A stretch of DNA of 64,000 nucleotides from NCBI GenBank assembly GCA_022072405.1, contig JAJVHX010000001.1:124001-188000 (forward strand). Reading direction: 5' to 3'. The notes beneath the pieces were generated by a model. The model ran no database searches. It saw only the letters and a program-made list of their open reading frames with translations, and was not told where the DNA came from. Position numbers and translations under genes: made by a program. Position 1 is the first letter of the stretch. Each line of letters opens with the position of its first letter. This document shows positions 8,821 through 18,411 of the stretch, in pieces. Source of the stretch: Phycisphaerae bacterium. Its GTDB lineage: Bacteria; Planctomycetota; Phycisphaerae; UBA1845; CAIVHJ01.

Positions 8821-8891
8821 TAACTCAAGTAGCCGCGGGTAACTCAAGGAACCGTGGGTAACTTAAAGAGCCGCGGGCTTTAGCCTGCGCG
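8821..8891 (-). repeat. Three 19-bp tandem repeats leading into a palindromic repeat core
   Basis: Units at 8821-8839, 8840-8858 and 8859-8877 follow the pattern TAACTCAAG-N-(A/G)-CCG-(C/T)-GGG with a few changes. The last unit merges with GAGCCGCGGGCTTTAGCCTGCGCG (8868-8891), an inverted copy of the GCGGGCTAAAGCC family. It looks like partial duplication of the repeat arm. No gene lies in 8803-8962. Confidence 0.7.
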
Positions 8892-8962
8892 AAGCCCATC
8901 TGAAGGGTAATGAAATATTTGTTGTATTTTCGCTATGCGATTTCCGTGCTCGCCGCATCGGA

Positions 8963-10471
8963 TTACGAACCGGGGCGCTGAATATTATATTTTTTGACCC
9001 GGTAGCGGAGGTTGTCGCGGCTGATGCCCAGTTCGCGGGCGGCTTTGGATTGGTTCCAACGGTTGTTCTGCAGGGCCTTGATGATCATGGCCCGTTCGTA
9101 GCCCCACAGGCTGGAATCGCCGGATTGCTGCTGTTCGGTGGCATGATGACCGGCGATATCAGTCGGCAGATGGTGCAACTGTACGTGCTGGCCGTCGGAC
9201 ATCAGCACCGCTCGTTCGATCACATTCTGCAATTCCCGGATGTTGCCTGGCCAGCGATGGGCGAGCAGCGCCGCCATGGCATCATCATCCACCTCCGGCC
9301 GCTGAATTTTCATGTCGGTCGCCGCCCGCACCGTGAAATGATGGACCAGCAGGGCGATGTCTTCCCGGCGCTCGCGCAAGGGTGGAATGTGAATCGGAAA
9401 AACATTCAGGCGATAGAACAGGTCTTCGCGAAAACGTTTTTCTTCCATTTCCTTCTGCAGGTTGCGGTTGGTGGCAGCGAGTATACGGACATCGCAGGCG
9501 ATGGTTTTCGTGCCGCCGACGCGCACGAATTCGCGCTCCTGTAGAACGCGTAGCAGTTTAACCTGCACGGAAGGGCTGATTTCACCGATTTCATCGAGGA
9601 AGAGCGAGCCGTTGTCAGCCAATTCGAAGCGGCCGATTTTCTGGGCCACTGCTCCGGTGAACGAGCCTTTCTCATGGCCGAATAATTCGCTTTCCAGCAG
9701 TGTTTCAGCCAGGGCGGCACAGTTAATGGCGATGAAGGGTTTATCACGACGCGGCGAGCGGTTGTGAATATAGTTGGCAAATACTTCCTTGCCCGTGCCG
9801 GTTTCCCCCAGCAGCAGGACCGAAGCGTTGGTGGGGGCGACCCGGTTGCAGAGATTGAGTACCTGCTGCAAGGCTTCGCTCTGGCCGACGATCTGATCGC
9901 TCATGCGCATGCTGGTGCGCAACCCTTCGTTTTCCTTCTGCAGTTGATCGTGAGCCTGGGCGTTGCGCACCCCGTTGGCGGCGAGGTTGGCGAAAATCTG
10001 CAACAGCTCGATATCCTGGTTGGCAAAATTATCAGAACCCAGCTTGTTCAGCACCTCAACCACACCCAATATTTCGCCCTGCTGCAGGAGCGGAGCGGCG
10101 ATCAGGCCACGGGTTTTGAAACTGCTCTTATCATCGATGCCTTTGAAAAAATGTTTGTTTTTGGAAACATCGGTGACCACTTCCGGCTGGCCGGTCTTAC
10201 AGACTCGTCCCGCCACGCCCAGAGACGCATCAAATTCCTCACCGATCAGGGCGTCGCTGCGATCTCCGACCGCCGCTTTGAAGACCAGCCGATCCCGCCG
10301 CTTGTCCAGCAACAGCACACTGCTGGCTTCGGCGCGCATCACTGCGGCGGCGGACTGAGCGATGGCTTGGAGCACGCGCGGCAGGTCGAGACTGGAGTTG
10401 ATTGCAGTCGTGGCTTCGAATAATGCGGACAAGGCTTGAGGCGAAAGCCCGGCAGAACTGGGAACAGCCAT
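8963..10471 (-). CDS. Sigma-54-dependent transcriptional activator, GAF-AAA+-Fis
   Basis: 502 residues in three parts. A GAF domain (about 15-170) would bind a small ligand. The AAA+ domain (about 195-425) has Walker A GETGTGKE (222-229), Walker [10 protein letters not shown] (about 289), the R-finger region [12 protein letters not shown] and the sigma-54 contact loop. A Fis-type helix-turn-helix (about 455-500, [23 protein letters not shown]) ends the protein. The contact loop reads G-S-F-T-G-A (269-274) rather than GAFTGA, a tolerated variant. There is no receiver domain, so activation is probably through ligand binding to GAF, as in NifA/FhlA-type proteins. It has no operon partner; its targets are unknown. 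Confidence 0.95.
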   Translation of the reverse strand: MAVPSSAGLSPQALSALFEATTAINSSLDLPRVLQAIAQSAAAVMRAEASSVLLLDKRRDRLVFKAAVGDRSDALIGEEFDASLGVAGRVCKTGQPEVVTDVSKNKHFFKGIDDKSSFKTRGLIAAPLLQQGEILGVVEVLNKLGSDNFANQDIELLQIFANLAANGVRNAQAHDQLQKENEGLRTSMRMSDQIVGQSEALQQVLNLCNRVAPTNASVLLLGETGTGKEVFANYIHNRSPRRDKPFIAINCAALAETLLESELFGHEKGSFTGAVAQKIGRFELADNGSLFLDEIGEISPSVQVKLLRVLQEREFVRVGGTKTIACDVRILAATNRNLQKEMEEKRFREDLFYRLNVFPIHIPPLRERREDIALLVHHFTVRAATDMKIQRPEVDDDAMAALLAHRWPGNIRELQNVIERAVLMSDGQHVQLHHLPTDIAGHHATEQQQSGDSSLWGYERAMIIKALQNNRWNQSKAARELGISRDNLRYRVKKYNIQRPGS

Positions 10472-10763
10472 AAATCACCTCACAGGCGGTGAAAAAGTTG
10501 GGAAATTCAGGGTAAATCTTACCATGCCGGTATATATTTGCCACTAATTAATTGATTACGATTCTTACTGTCCGATATGGGAGATATTAACCATTTGTAT
10601 CTGTGGGTTAATGTACCCATCTTAATAAATGTTCGTGTAATCGAAAAATCGGCAATTAATTCCAGCGTCGCCTCGTTCCCCATCTGGCATCTGGTGCGAA
10701 GCTTCAGTAGGCCGGGATAATCCGTCGATGGCAAGGTCAGGCGCAAGAAAGGAAGGTCGACAG

Positions 10764-11021
10764 ATGAGCATGAACAAACGGATGGCTGGCGGATGGCGGA
10801 GATTGACGGCGCTGAGCAGTGTGCTGTTGGTCAGCATGTGCAGCGTGGATCCGGAGAATTCACGGGAGTTTCGTGACTCGGCGGCTCCCCAGGTGCAGTC
10901 AGGATTGCTCTCGATCCTGACCGGTGAAGGGGATATTGCCGGCGGTGTGGATTCGATCATTACCGGTATCGTGGATGGCTTGTTCCAGGTGATTACCCCG
11001 GATGATAAGTCCACGAGTTAA
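10764..11021 (+). CDS. Small secreted or lipoprotein-like protein
   Basis: 85 residues. A basic start (MSMNKRMAGGWRRL) is followed by a hydrophobic stretch ending V-S-M-C-S. This resembles a lipobox, but Met before the Cys is not canonical. A short polar and glycine-rich tail with I-T-G-I-V-D-G-L-F-Q-V-I-T-P closes the protein. I chose the ATG preceded by AAGGAAGG rather than the one 36 bases upstream, because it gives a normal signal sequence. Tiny proteins of this build are common in Phycisphaerae; no function is known to me. A bidirectional terminator follows. The 10472-10763 gap shows no other gene. Confidence 0.55.
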   Translation: MSMNKRMAGGWRRLTALSSVLLVSMCSVDPENSREFRDSAAPQVQSGLLSILTGEGDIAGGVDSIITGIVDGLFQVITPDDKSTS

Positions 11022-11119
11022 TCGGTGCGAGGTTCAATAGCCAGTTGCATGCCAGAGAGTGAAAATGAATCGCGCAAGAATTGCGCGGTGACGGGTGAAT
11101 GAGCACACCAAATAAAAAA

Positions 11120-11148
11120 AGCCGGCGGGATAAGCCCGACGGCTATTT
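11120..11148. terminator. Bidirectional terminator between convergent genes
   Basis: AGCCGGCGGG and CCCGACGGCT form a stem with one internal mismatch around an ATAAG loop. An A-run precedes it and ATTT follows, so it can serve both the plus-strand small gene and the minus-strand HEAT gene. Confidence 0.7.
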
Positions 11149-11170
11149 CATTTACTCTGATTATTAACAA

Positions 11171-13672
11171 CTAACCGCGATGATATTTCTGAATGACCGG
11201 GGCGGCTTTGTTGCTGGGGACGTTCAGGGCGCCCAGCGCCTGACTGGCAGCGGTGCGGAGTACCAGATTTTCTTCATTAATCGCCATGGTGATCAACTGA
11301 TCGGTCTGAACTTCGCTGAGCAGATTGCCATTGACCTTGGCCGATTCAGCCAGCGATGCAAAAGCAGCCACCCGCAACGATTCCGTGTTTCTGGCTTCCA
11401 GAGCCAAAGTAGCAATCGCTTGCTGGGCACTGCTGGTGGGGGCGAGGGCGAGCACGCTGGCAGCTTGAATCTGTAATACCTCATGTTCACTGGCCAGGGC
11501 TTTGATCAGCGCTCCTTCAGCGAGTGAAAAATCATATACCGTGGAATTACTGAAGGCGATCATCCGCAGGGTCGAGACGGCGTCCAGCGCAAGAGCCAGG
11601 GCATCCTCCGCTGAAACGGCAGTCTGGCCGACGGAAGTAGCAGCGGACTGCCAGGCCATTTGCAATTCCTCCTGCGGAGCAGCGGCCACTACCGACGCCA
11701 CGCCTCGGCCGCTCTGGATCAATTGCTGAGCCAACTCACTTTGGGCGGGTTTGGTCAAAATCACGATCGGTGTCAGGGTCCAGTTGCTGTTGGCCCGGAT
11801 GGCTTCGATCGCCTGAACCAGTCCAGGTTCCTGAAGGTCGCTAGCCAGGAATATCACGGAAAGCGTCGGCAATTCGGTTCGGGCCCGTTCGAGAGCTTTG
11901 GTGTAAGTGGTTTCACCGATCGCCGTAGAACGATCGCTGCGTAGCGCATCCATTACCCGGTTGAGATTCTGGGTGTCGCTGTCAATCACCAGCACATATT
12001 GTCCGCCGGTCTGAGCCAGTGCTTCTGCCAGAACCGGGATCACTCGATCGGCACCAGCGTAAGTCGTCTTGGGCAGGGCCTGTCCCAGGGCCAGGGCAGC
12101 TTTGATACGCACCACCAGGTCGGGGAAGGCCAGCGCCTGAGCGAGTGGTTGCTTAAAATCTTCCGTACCGATCAGGTTAGTTTCTCCGGCGATCAGCCGC
12201 AGCGCTGCAATGGCTCCCAGAGCGACTGCTGGTTCCTGATTCTGCAGCGCCAGATCGAGCACCATGTGACAGTACCGGGCGCCAGCCGATCGGGCGAAAT
12301 AGGTGCTGCGGGGGAAGTTGGTCGGCTTGGTGGGGTCCGCGGCAGCATCGGCGGCGTCAGTCACCGCTTCGACCTGCTGACCCAGTTCGGCTTCGCGACG
12401 GATGTTGGCGGCCAACCAGTGAGCGATGGCAACATCATTGTCCGGCTGGAGTTTTAGCGCCTCTTCGCTACAGCGCATCGCCATGATTTCATCAAATATC
12501 CGTGTCGGTACTTCGATCCGCTCGAGGCGACCTTCCTGCCAATACCAAACATTGGCGAAATCGACTCGCAGATCTGCCTGCACGGAACCATGATTGACGT
12601 AGTATTGAGCGGCCAAGGCGACATAGGCCTCGGCGGCTGTGGTGGCGACGGCACTTTTGTTGCCAGCCAGAATATCCGCTATGGCGGTTTCCACCGATTG
12701 CTTCAATTCCGGAGTCGCCGCCGTATCTTCCTTGATGGTCAACAGGTAAGGAATCGCTTGGGGATAGCCGATCTGCCCCAGCGTTTTCACCACAAACTGT
12801 CGGGTATCCATATCATCCATTTTCAGAGCCATAACCAACGGATTAACCGCGGCTTTACCCAGGCGGGGGAACATGCGGATGATGCGGGCATGCAGGGCGG
12901 ACTGGGCTTTATCCTGCAGCGTGCTGATGAGCCAGGGCACCGCGTATTCGCCGGAATCGATCAGCCGATTGATGGCATTGAATTCCGTCTGCGGATCGCC
13001 GCCCAGCTTCTGAATATTGTCCTTGATCCGCTGCGGATCCTGACGGAGGGCCAATTCCCCCTGATGAATAATCTCAATGATTTTCTTGGCGCTGTCGGAG
13101 ACTTCCACCTTGTTAACGAGCAGCAGCAGGGTCTTCATGCTGTTGGTGTATTTATCGGCGTAGCCGAGTATTTCAACCGGATCGGGATTGGCAGCCAGCA
13201 GCTTCTGGGCATAGGCATCGGCGCGTTTGAACTTGCCGATAACCGAGTTGTGCAGAAAGTTGGCAAAAAGGTCTTCATTGGTCAGGCCTTCTTCATCGCC
13301 GGCTTTGGCTTTGGGTTTGGCTGCCGCGTCAGTATCGGCATCATCAACATCAGCAGCCGGTTCCTCCATGTCTTCGTCGGCATTATCTTCGGCTTCTTCA
13401 GCCTCGGGTTTTGGCTGCTCATCGGCTGCGGGTTCGGCGGGTTCTTCAACCGCTTCCTCCGCAGGTTGCTCATCGTCAGCCGGTGGCGGTGTAACATGAT
13501 CAGGATCCTGTTGCGGTGCGAGCGGGGTCAGCATCTGAACCAGCGATATCGGGCTGTACATGGCTGCATTAGCGACCGAGGTCGTTGCACCAACCAGCAG
13601 GCCGGCCAGCATCATCACCACAAAAATCCGAACGCCAGGAATCACCACACCACGTTGCAGGGAACCGGACAT
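11171..13672 (-). CDS. Exported HEAT-repeat protein with acidic linker
   Basis: 833 residues. An N-terminal membrane or signal segment (VRIFVVMMLAGLLVGATTSVANA, about 14-36) with an A-N-A cleavage-like end is followed by a long Pro/Glu/Ala/Asp-rich linker (about 55-125). The remainder is all-helical with HEAT-like repeats (for example TRQFVVKTLGQIGYPQAIPYL and VRIKAALALGQALPKTTYAGADRVIPVLAEAL). The C-terminal half contains a receiver-like alpha/beta stretch (TGGQYVLVIDSDTQNLNRVMDAL... TLSVIFLASDLQEPGLVQAIEAI) without an obvious phospho-acceptor motif. The acidic linker suggests a tethered periplasmic scaffold. The function is unknown; HEAT repeats usually mediate protein contacts. Confidence 0.75.
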   Translation of the reverse strand: MSGSLQRGVVIPGVRIFVVMMLAGLLVGATTSVANAAMYSPISLVQMLTPLAPQQDPDHVTPPPADDEQPAEEAVEEPAEPAADEQPKPEAEEAEDNADEDMEEPAADVDDADTDAAAKPKAKAGDEEGLTNEDLFANFLHNSVIGKFKRADAYAQKLLAANPDPVEILGYADKYTNSMKTLLLLVNKVEVSDSAKKIIEIIHQGELALRQDPQRIKDNIQKLGGDPQTEFNAINRLIDSGEYAVPWLISTLQDKAQSALHARIIRMFPRLGKAAVNPLVMALKMDDMDTRQFVVKTLGQIGYPQAIPYLLTIKEDTAATPELKQSVETAIADILAGNKSAVATTAAEAYVALAAQYYVNHGSVQADLRVDFANVWYWQEGRLERIEVPTRIFDEIMAMRCSEEALKLQPDNDVAIAHWLAANIRREAELGQQVEAVTDAADAAADPTKPTNFPRSTYFARSAGARYCHMVLDLALQNQEPAVALGAIAALRLIAGETNLIGTEDFKQPLAQALAFPDLVVRIKAALALGQALPKTTYAGADRVIPVLAEALAQTGGQYVLVIDSDTQNLNRVMDALRSDRSTAIGETTYTKALERARTELPTLSVIFLASDLQEPGLVQAIEAIRANSNWTLTPIVILTKPAQSELAQQLIQSGRGVASVVAAAPQEELQMAWQSAATSVGQTAVSAEDALALALDAVSTLRMIAFSNSTVYDFSLAEGALIKALASEHEVLQIQAASVLALAPTSSAQQAIATLALEARNTESLRVAAFASLAESAKVNGNLLSEVQTDQLITMAINEENLVLRTAASQALGALNVPSNKAAPVIQKYHRG

Positions 13673-14043
13673 GAGCGTCTCCTCTATACTTGGATGGAGG
13701 GAGAACCCAGTTAAGGGCTTGGAATTACGTAAGTCGATGCAAACAAGGCAATACCGACTAAGTATAACCGCCGGACCACCTTCGTCAATGGAGCCGGGTG
13801 GGCTTTAATGGGCGGATTTTCTAATCCGGCGAAGAATTTTCGGCGAGGGATGAACTCAGACCTGACGGGCGACGTAAAATCCCTGTATCGCGCGGGTTCT
13901 GCGCGTACGGGCCGGCGTATAAGGTCGATCATTTAGGATGATCCGAAGTTTCGAGATCATCGGAGCTTAGCCAGCCGCCCCGGGTGAGGAGCGTATTCAC
14001 CTCGCCCACCCCCACAAAACGCTGATCAGCGATGGAGTGAATC
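13673..14043. other. Divergent intergenic region, no gene seen
   Basis: A 371-base gap between the HEAT-protein gene and the metal ATPase. It must hold promoters for both. Open frames here lack ribosome sites and protein-like composition. GGAG ten bases before the ATPase start is its ribosome site. Confidence 0.5.
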
Positions 14044-16062
14044 ATGGCCCACGATCATGTGAGCAAGAGTGTCGAACAACATTCGATGTCCTCGAAGCTG
14101 TTTATTTTTGCCATGCTGCTGGGCGGCATGCTGGTGTTCCTCTCCTATATCGCCCCTTATATATACAGCGATCAGGTTCTGCGGGTGGTGAGCAACGGGG
14201 TGGATCGCCAGCAGAATGTACCGGCGGACATGATGGCGCTGCTGGGGGCGCTGCTGCTGGGAATTCCGCTGATCTGGACGGCGATCAAGCATCTGTGGTA
14301 TGGCGAAATGCACATGGATGAACTGGTGGCGCTGGCGGTTCTCGCGGCAATTGCGATCGGCGACTACAAAGAGGCCGGTCTGGTTGCCTTCATCATGATA
14401 CTGGTGGAGATGATCGAATCGCGCAGTGCCCATGGGGCCCGGGCGGCGATTGAGTCGCTGGTACGGCTGACACCGGAAAAGGCCCATCGCATCGTCGGCA
14501 GTAGTGAAGAAGTGGTGGCGGCCAAGGAACTGAAAACCGGCGATCGGATTCGGATTCGCCCCGGCGACAATGTACCGGCGGATGGGCGGATCATTACCGG
14601 CCTGTCAACCCTCAACCAGGCCAACGTCACCGGTGAATCGTTGCCGGTGGATAAAGCAGCGGGGGATGAAGTTTTCGGCGGCACGGTCAACTTGACCGGT
14701 ATGTTGGAAGTGGAAGTGACCAAAGCCGGCAAGGATACGACGCTGGGGCGGGTTCAGGAATTGATTATGAATGCCGAGCGGACCCGGATTCCGCTGGCTA
14801 AACTGATCGATAAATATGCCACCTACTATACCCCGACTATTCTGATGCTGGCGGGCATCGTGCTTTACTTTTCCCCGGAGAATGTCGGTATCCGCAAAGC
14901 CATAAACATGCTGGTGGTGGCTTGCCCCTGTGCCCTGATTCTGGCGACGCCGACGGCGATGGTGGCGGCGTTATCCGCTGCTGCCCGGCTGGGCATCCTG
15001 ATCAAGAGCGTGGTCAGCCTGGAACATGCCCGCAATCTGACGGCCATGGTCTTTGATAAAACCGGCACGCTGACCACCGGCGAATTATCCGTTACGCAAC
15101 TGAAACCAGCTCCGGAGATCGACGGGGCGGAGCTGTTGCGGATCGCCGCCAGCGTGGAAAATGCCAGTAAGCATCCCGTAGCCCGGGCGGTGGTGGCGGT
15201 GGCGAATAAGGCCCGGGTCTCACTGCATGCGGTGGAAGATTTCCATGAAGAGGCGGGTCGCGGCGTTCGCGGTCGCATGGCGGGTCAGCAGATTCAGATC
15301 GGTCGGGCCAACTGGCTGGCCGAACAGGGCGCCGACATGAGCCTGCTCCAGCAACCCGGCTATCAGGAAGCGGAAGGGCTGAGCATGCTCTACATCGTAC
15401 GTAACAAGAAATGTATCGGCTGGATCGGGCTGGAAGATCGGACCCGTCCGGAAGCCCGCACCGCTTTGCAGGATCTCAATGAACTGGGCATCCGAAACCT
15501 GACCATGGTGACCGGTGATCGCTGGGCGGTGGCACGGCGGGTCGGAGCGGAGATGGGTTGCACGGAGGTGCATGCGGAAGTCCTGCCAGCCCAGAAGCTG
15601 GAACTGGTATCGCAGTTAAAAGGCAAAGGCCATCGCGTCGCAGTGGTGGGCGATGGTGTCAACGATGCCCCGGCACTGGCGGCGGGTGATCTGGGTATCG
15701 CCATGGGCGCCGCCGGCAGCGACGTTGCCATTAACTCCGCCAATATCGCCCTAATGAACAATGATCTGAGCCGGCTGCCTTTCCTGGTGAAACTCTCCAA
15801 ATCGACGATGAAGGTGGTTTGGCAGAATCTGATTTTCGGCATGGGCTACATCATCTTTTCCGTGTTCCTGATGATGTTCTTCGAGGTGAAGACCTGGGTG
15901 CCGGCGGTGATGCACCTGATTTCATCGACGATCGTCTGCTTCAACTCCGCCCGTCTGGTGCGGTTCGGCGAAGAGATGTCCGAAGTGCATGTGCAGGTGC
16001 GCCGTGAGCAGCGCCTGACCCCGGGTCCGAGCCGTCCCACAACGGTCGCCTTGCCCGGTTGA
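14044..16062 (+). CDS. P1B-type heavy-metal-transporting ATPase
   Basis: 672 residues. There is no N-terminal metal-binding (HMA) domain, only a short His-containing leader. TM segments are followed by the actuator domain (VTGESLPVDKAAGD), the transmembrane C-P-C metal site (294-296), the phosphorylation motif DKTGTLT (D338), the P1B-specific HP dipeptide (NASKHPVARAV) and the hinge GDGVNDAPALAAGD. These assign it to metal-pumping ATPases. The last TM reads H-L-I-S-S-T-I-V-C-F-N-S-A-R-L, without the typical Cu (M-x-x-S-S) or Zn (D-x-G) signature, so the metal is uncertain. It stands alone; no metalloregulator gene is adjacent. Confidence 0.92.
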   Translation: MAHDHVSKSVEQHSMSSKLFIFAMLLGGMLVFLSYIAPYIYSDQVLRVVSNGVDRQQNVPADMMALLGALLLGIPLIWTAIKHLWYGEMHMDELVALAVLAAIAIGDYKEAGLVAFIMILVEMIESRSAHGARAAIESLVRLTPEKAHRIVGSSEEVVAAKELKTGDRIRIRPGDNVPADGRIITGLSTLNQANVTGESLPVDKAAGDEVFGGTVNLTGMLEVEVTKAGKDTTLGRVQELIMNAERTRIPLAKLIDKYATYYTPTILMLAGIVLYFSPENVGIRKAINMLVVACPCALILATPTAMVAALSAAARLGILIKSVVSLEHARNLTAMVFDKTGTLTTGELSVTQLKPAPEIDGAELLRIAASVENASKHPVARAVVAVANKARVSLHAVEDFHEEAGRGVRGRMAGQQIQIGRANWLAEQGADMSLLQQPGYQEAEGLSMLYIVRNKKCIGWIGLEDRTRPEARTALQDLNELGIRNLTMVTGDRWAVARRVGAEMGCTEVHAEVLPAQKLELVSQLKGKGHRVAVVGDGVNDAPALAAGDLGIAMGAAGSDVAINSANIALMNNDLSRLPFLVKLSKSTMKVVWQNLIFGMGYIIFSVFLMMFFEVKTWVPAVMHLISSTIVCFNSARLVRFGEEMSEVHVQVRREQRLTPGPSRPTTVALPG

Positions 16063-16189
16063 GCCGCAGCGATACTTCAAATCCTCCTGCGTCCGTTACC
16101 GATGTTGCCGGGCCTGATGCACAGGCCAGACGATGCCGAGTAGCGGACGATTTTTTTGGCGATGGAGTCAGCAGCGAATTAACAGTGAA

Positions 16190-17827
16190 TTACTCAGCCG
16201 GAATGGTGAGTTGAGCAGCCAGCAGGGTGATGTCATCTCGTTGGGTGGCGGAGCCGCAGAAAATGGCGATATCGGCCAGCACCTGATCGATCATATTCTG
16301 GGGATTAATATCGGACAGTTGCTGCAACAGGTGTAGAGCAGATTCCCAGCCATACAGCTCCTCTTCCTCATTCATGGCTTCGGTCAGGCCATCGGAGAAG
16401 AACAGAAAGGAATGCCGCCCCGGCGGCAGCTCCCGGCATTGCGTGGAATAAGGGTAAGCCTGTTCGATGCCCAGCGGCAAGTGATGCTCCCATTCCAGCA
16501 GGTGAGCTGGTTGATCACTCGGCAGATAGATCGGATAGGGGTGTCCGGCGCTGCAGAACTCGACCCGCCGATGGGTGGGGTCCAGGATACCGAGCAAAGC
16601 GGTGATGAAATGGGCCGTATCAGTATTGTCATAGATCAACTGATTCAATTTACCAGCGATGGCCGCCAGTTCGCCCGCTTCACGGAAAAGAATGTGTGCC
16701 GCGGCTTGCATGTTGGCAGCCAGTAAGGCCGACGCCACGCCCTTGCCGGCGACATCCGCCACTATCATTCCGATACGTCCATCCGCGAGCGGGATGACGT
16801 CGTAATAATCGCCGCTGATCTGACGGCCGGGTTCGTTCCAGGCGGCCAGTTTGATCTGGGGATGCAGGTCTAACAACTCGGGGAAAAGCGTCGATTGAAT
16901 CTGCCGGGCAATGGCGATTTCGCTCTGCAGCAAAAGCTGCTGCTGTTGCTGTTCGAGGAGGCGGATATTGGTCAGGCCGATGCTGACCTGACGCGCGAGG
17001 GCCGCCAGAAAATCCACATCCTCCTGTTCGTAGCGCCGGCTGGTGGTAATCCGGTCGCCGTAGATCAGGCCCAATATCTGATTGGAATAGGCGATGGGGA
17101 CACACAGCGCGGAACGCGTACCCTGCTGAACGATGCTCTGGGTGGGATCGATCGGCTGGGTCGGTCGGCTGCTGTCGGTCAGGATAAAGCGCTGGCCGTC
17201 CTGCAGTACCTGGCGGATAACGGTGCGGCTGATTTTGATTTCGCCATCGGGACCTTTGAGATTATGCACCACCGGCCAGTTGATGCTCCGACCGTCTGGC
17301 TGCATCAAGCCGATTGCGGCCCGTTCAAATTCAAATGTCTCCAGACAGATTTTCATGATATCGCTGACCAGACTCTGACGATCGCGCAGCGTGGTCAGTT
17401 GCTCGGAGATGTCGTAGAGCATTTCGAGCCGTTTCTGCGACAACTGCAGTTTGCGGTTCTGGGCGGCGACGGACACCGATTCGGGGGCGAGGGTGGTTAA
17501 TTCCTCGATCTGTACAGTCTGCGGCGAGGTGATGGCTTCGTCGAGATAAAACCGGCACAACACACTGCCCATCATGATCTCGTCGCCATCTTCCAGTTCG
17601 GCGGTGGTGATGGGCTTGCTGTTCAGCAGGGTGCCGTTCTTGGAACCCAGGTCGCGGACAATAAATTTGCCGGAGGGGAGTCCGCGCAGCTCGATATGCC
17701 GGCGAGAAACCGTGGGGTCGTCGATCATCAATGGGCAGGCGGGATCGCGTCCGATCTGTTGCGGCTGCAGCGTCAGGTTGTGGCGGACCTCCTCGCCATT
17801 CTGCAATGTGACAATCAGGATCGCCAT
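16190..17827 (-). CDS. FHA-GAF-PP2C (RsbU/SpoIIE) Ser/Thr phosphatase
   Basis: 545 residues. The FHA domain (about 20-95) has G-R-D-P, S-R-R-H and G-S-K-N-G-T, which bind phosphothreonine. A GAF domain (about 145-295) and a short coiled coil (LLEQQQQQLLLQSEIAIARQIQ) precede the SpoIIE-type phosphatase (about 320-545). The phosphatase metal motifs are SGDYYDV, VADVAGKG, CSAGHPYP and FSDGLTEA. Proteins of this plan act in partner-switching control of sigma factors, dephosphorylating an anti-anti-sigma factor. No such partner is in the window; the kinase at 23309 could supply a phosphothreonine ligand, which is speculation. AAGGAG precedes the ATG. Confidence 0.93.
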   Translation of the reverse strand: MAILIVTLQNGEEVRHNLTLQPQQIGRDPACPLMIDDPTVSRRHIELRGLPSGKFIVRDLGSKNGTLLNSKPITTAELEDGDEIMMGSVLCRFYLDEAITSPQTVQIEELTTLAPESVSVAAQNRKLQLSQKRLEMLYDISEQLTTLRDRQSLVSDIMKICLETFEFERAAIGLMQPDGRSINWPVVHNLKGPDGEIKISRTVIRQVLQDGQRFILTDSSRPTQPIDPTQSIVQQGTRSALCVPIAYSNQILGLIYGDRITTSRRYEQEDVDFLAALARQVSIGLTNIRLLEQQQQQLLLQSEIAIARQIQSTLFPELLDLHPQIKLAAWNEPGRQISGDYYDVIPLADGRIGMIVADVAGKGVASALLAANMQAAAHILFREAGELAAIAGKLNQLIYDNTDTAHFITALLGILDPTHRRVEFCSAGHPYPIYLPSDQPAHLLEWEHHLPLGIEQAYPYSTQCRELPPGRHSFLFFSDGLTEAMNEEEELYGWESALHLLQQLSDINPQNMIDQVLADIAIFCGSATQRDDITLLAAQLTIPAE

Positions 17828-17854
17828 CGCCCACTCCTTGGCCTGTGGAACCGT

Positions 17855-18085
17855 TTATCGCAGCAATGGCGCGAGGAAACTGAACAGGGAACTGTTGTGC
17901 ACGAAGAGTGCGTTCCCGGTGGTGTAGGGCACGAGCAGGGCTTCCAGTTCGCGGCCGATAAAACTGAAGCAACCGCTCGCCTGCAGCAGTAACGCCCCCG
18001 CCAGTAACCGCGTGACGTGGAACGATCTAAGTCTTGGTGTTACAGCAACAGACCATTTTCTGACAACCCGGACAACCGGACCCAT
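17855..18085 (-). CDS. Small lipoprotein-like protein overlapping the MazG-type gene
   Basis: 76 residues: a basic N-terminus (MGPVVRVVRKWSVAVTPRLRS), a hydrophobic segment ending L-L-L-Q-A-S-G-C (lipobox-like, with Ala at -3), then a short tail of small and hydrophobic residues. The start is supported by GGAGGA five bases ahead of the ATG. It lies inside the 3' end of the preceding MazG-type gene, overlapping it by 59 bases in another frame, so the two are probably coupled. It resembles other tiny planctomycete lipoproteins in build only. The function is unknown. Confidence 0.5.
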   Translation of the reverse strand: MGPVVRVVRKWSVAVTPRLRSFHVTRLLAGALLLQASGCFSFIGRELEALLVPYTTGNALFVHNSSLFSFLAPLLR

Positions 18086-18320
18086 ATTTTTCCTCCAGCG
18101 CGGCGGTGAGATCGATATTTTCGACATTGGCCAGCGTGCACAACCAGGCGAACACGTCGGCGAATTCTTCGCGTTTGTTTTGCGAGGTGCCCTCGGCGAT
18201 CGCGGAAGCCAGCTCGCCCACTTCTTCGATTAACCATAGAAAGGTGCCGGCCGATCCGCGAAGGCGATCTTTGTCGCTGTACATCCGGTCAATCAGATTT
18301 TGAAAATCATGCAGCTCCAT
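18027..18320 (-). CDS. MazG-like nucleotide pyrophosphohydrolase
   Basis: 97 residues starting MELHDFQNLIDRMY. The MazG helix motifs are W-L-I-E-E-V-G-E-L-A and E-E-F-A-D-V-F-A-W, whose Glu/Asp residues bind Mg for hydrolysis of NTPs to NMPs. The C-terminus has a C-P-G-C...C-C-C tail, like the Cys tail of many short MazG homologues, possibly a metal knuckle. An upstream in-frame start at 18353 would add 11 residues, but the chosen ATG begins at the family's usual position. A TATAAT reading toward the gene at 18332-18327 would put transcription start almost at this ATG, so a leaderless mRNA is possible. Confidence 0.8.
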   Translation of the reverse strand: MELHDFQNLIDRMYSDKDRLRGSAGTFLWLIEEVGELASAIAEGTSQNKREEFADVFAWLCTLANVENIDLTAALEEKYGSGCPGCQKMVCCCNTKT

Positions 18321-18411
18321 GAGGCCATTATAACCTGATCTCTCTTTCATCACGAGCCGTGGGTTAGGTGACCGGAGATATATGGATGGTTAGCGTCAAG
18401 TCAGCGCACAG

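Noticed and set aside
10621..10763. Possible c-di-GMP riboswitch before the small lipoprotein-like gene
   Set aside because: GGCAAGG and GCGCAAG recall the GEMM motif, but the conserved core, receptor and pairing arms are not present.
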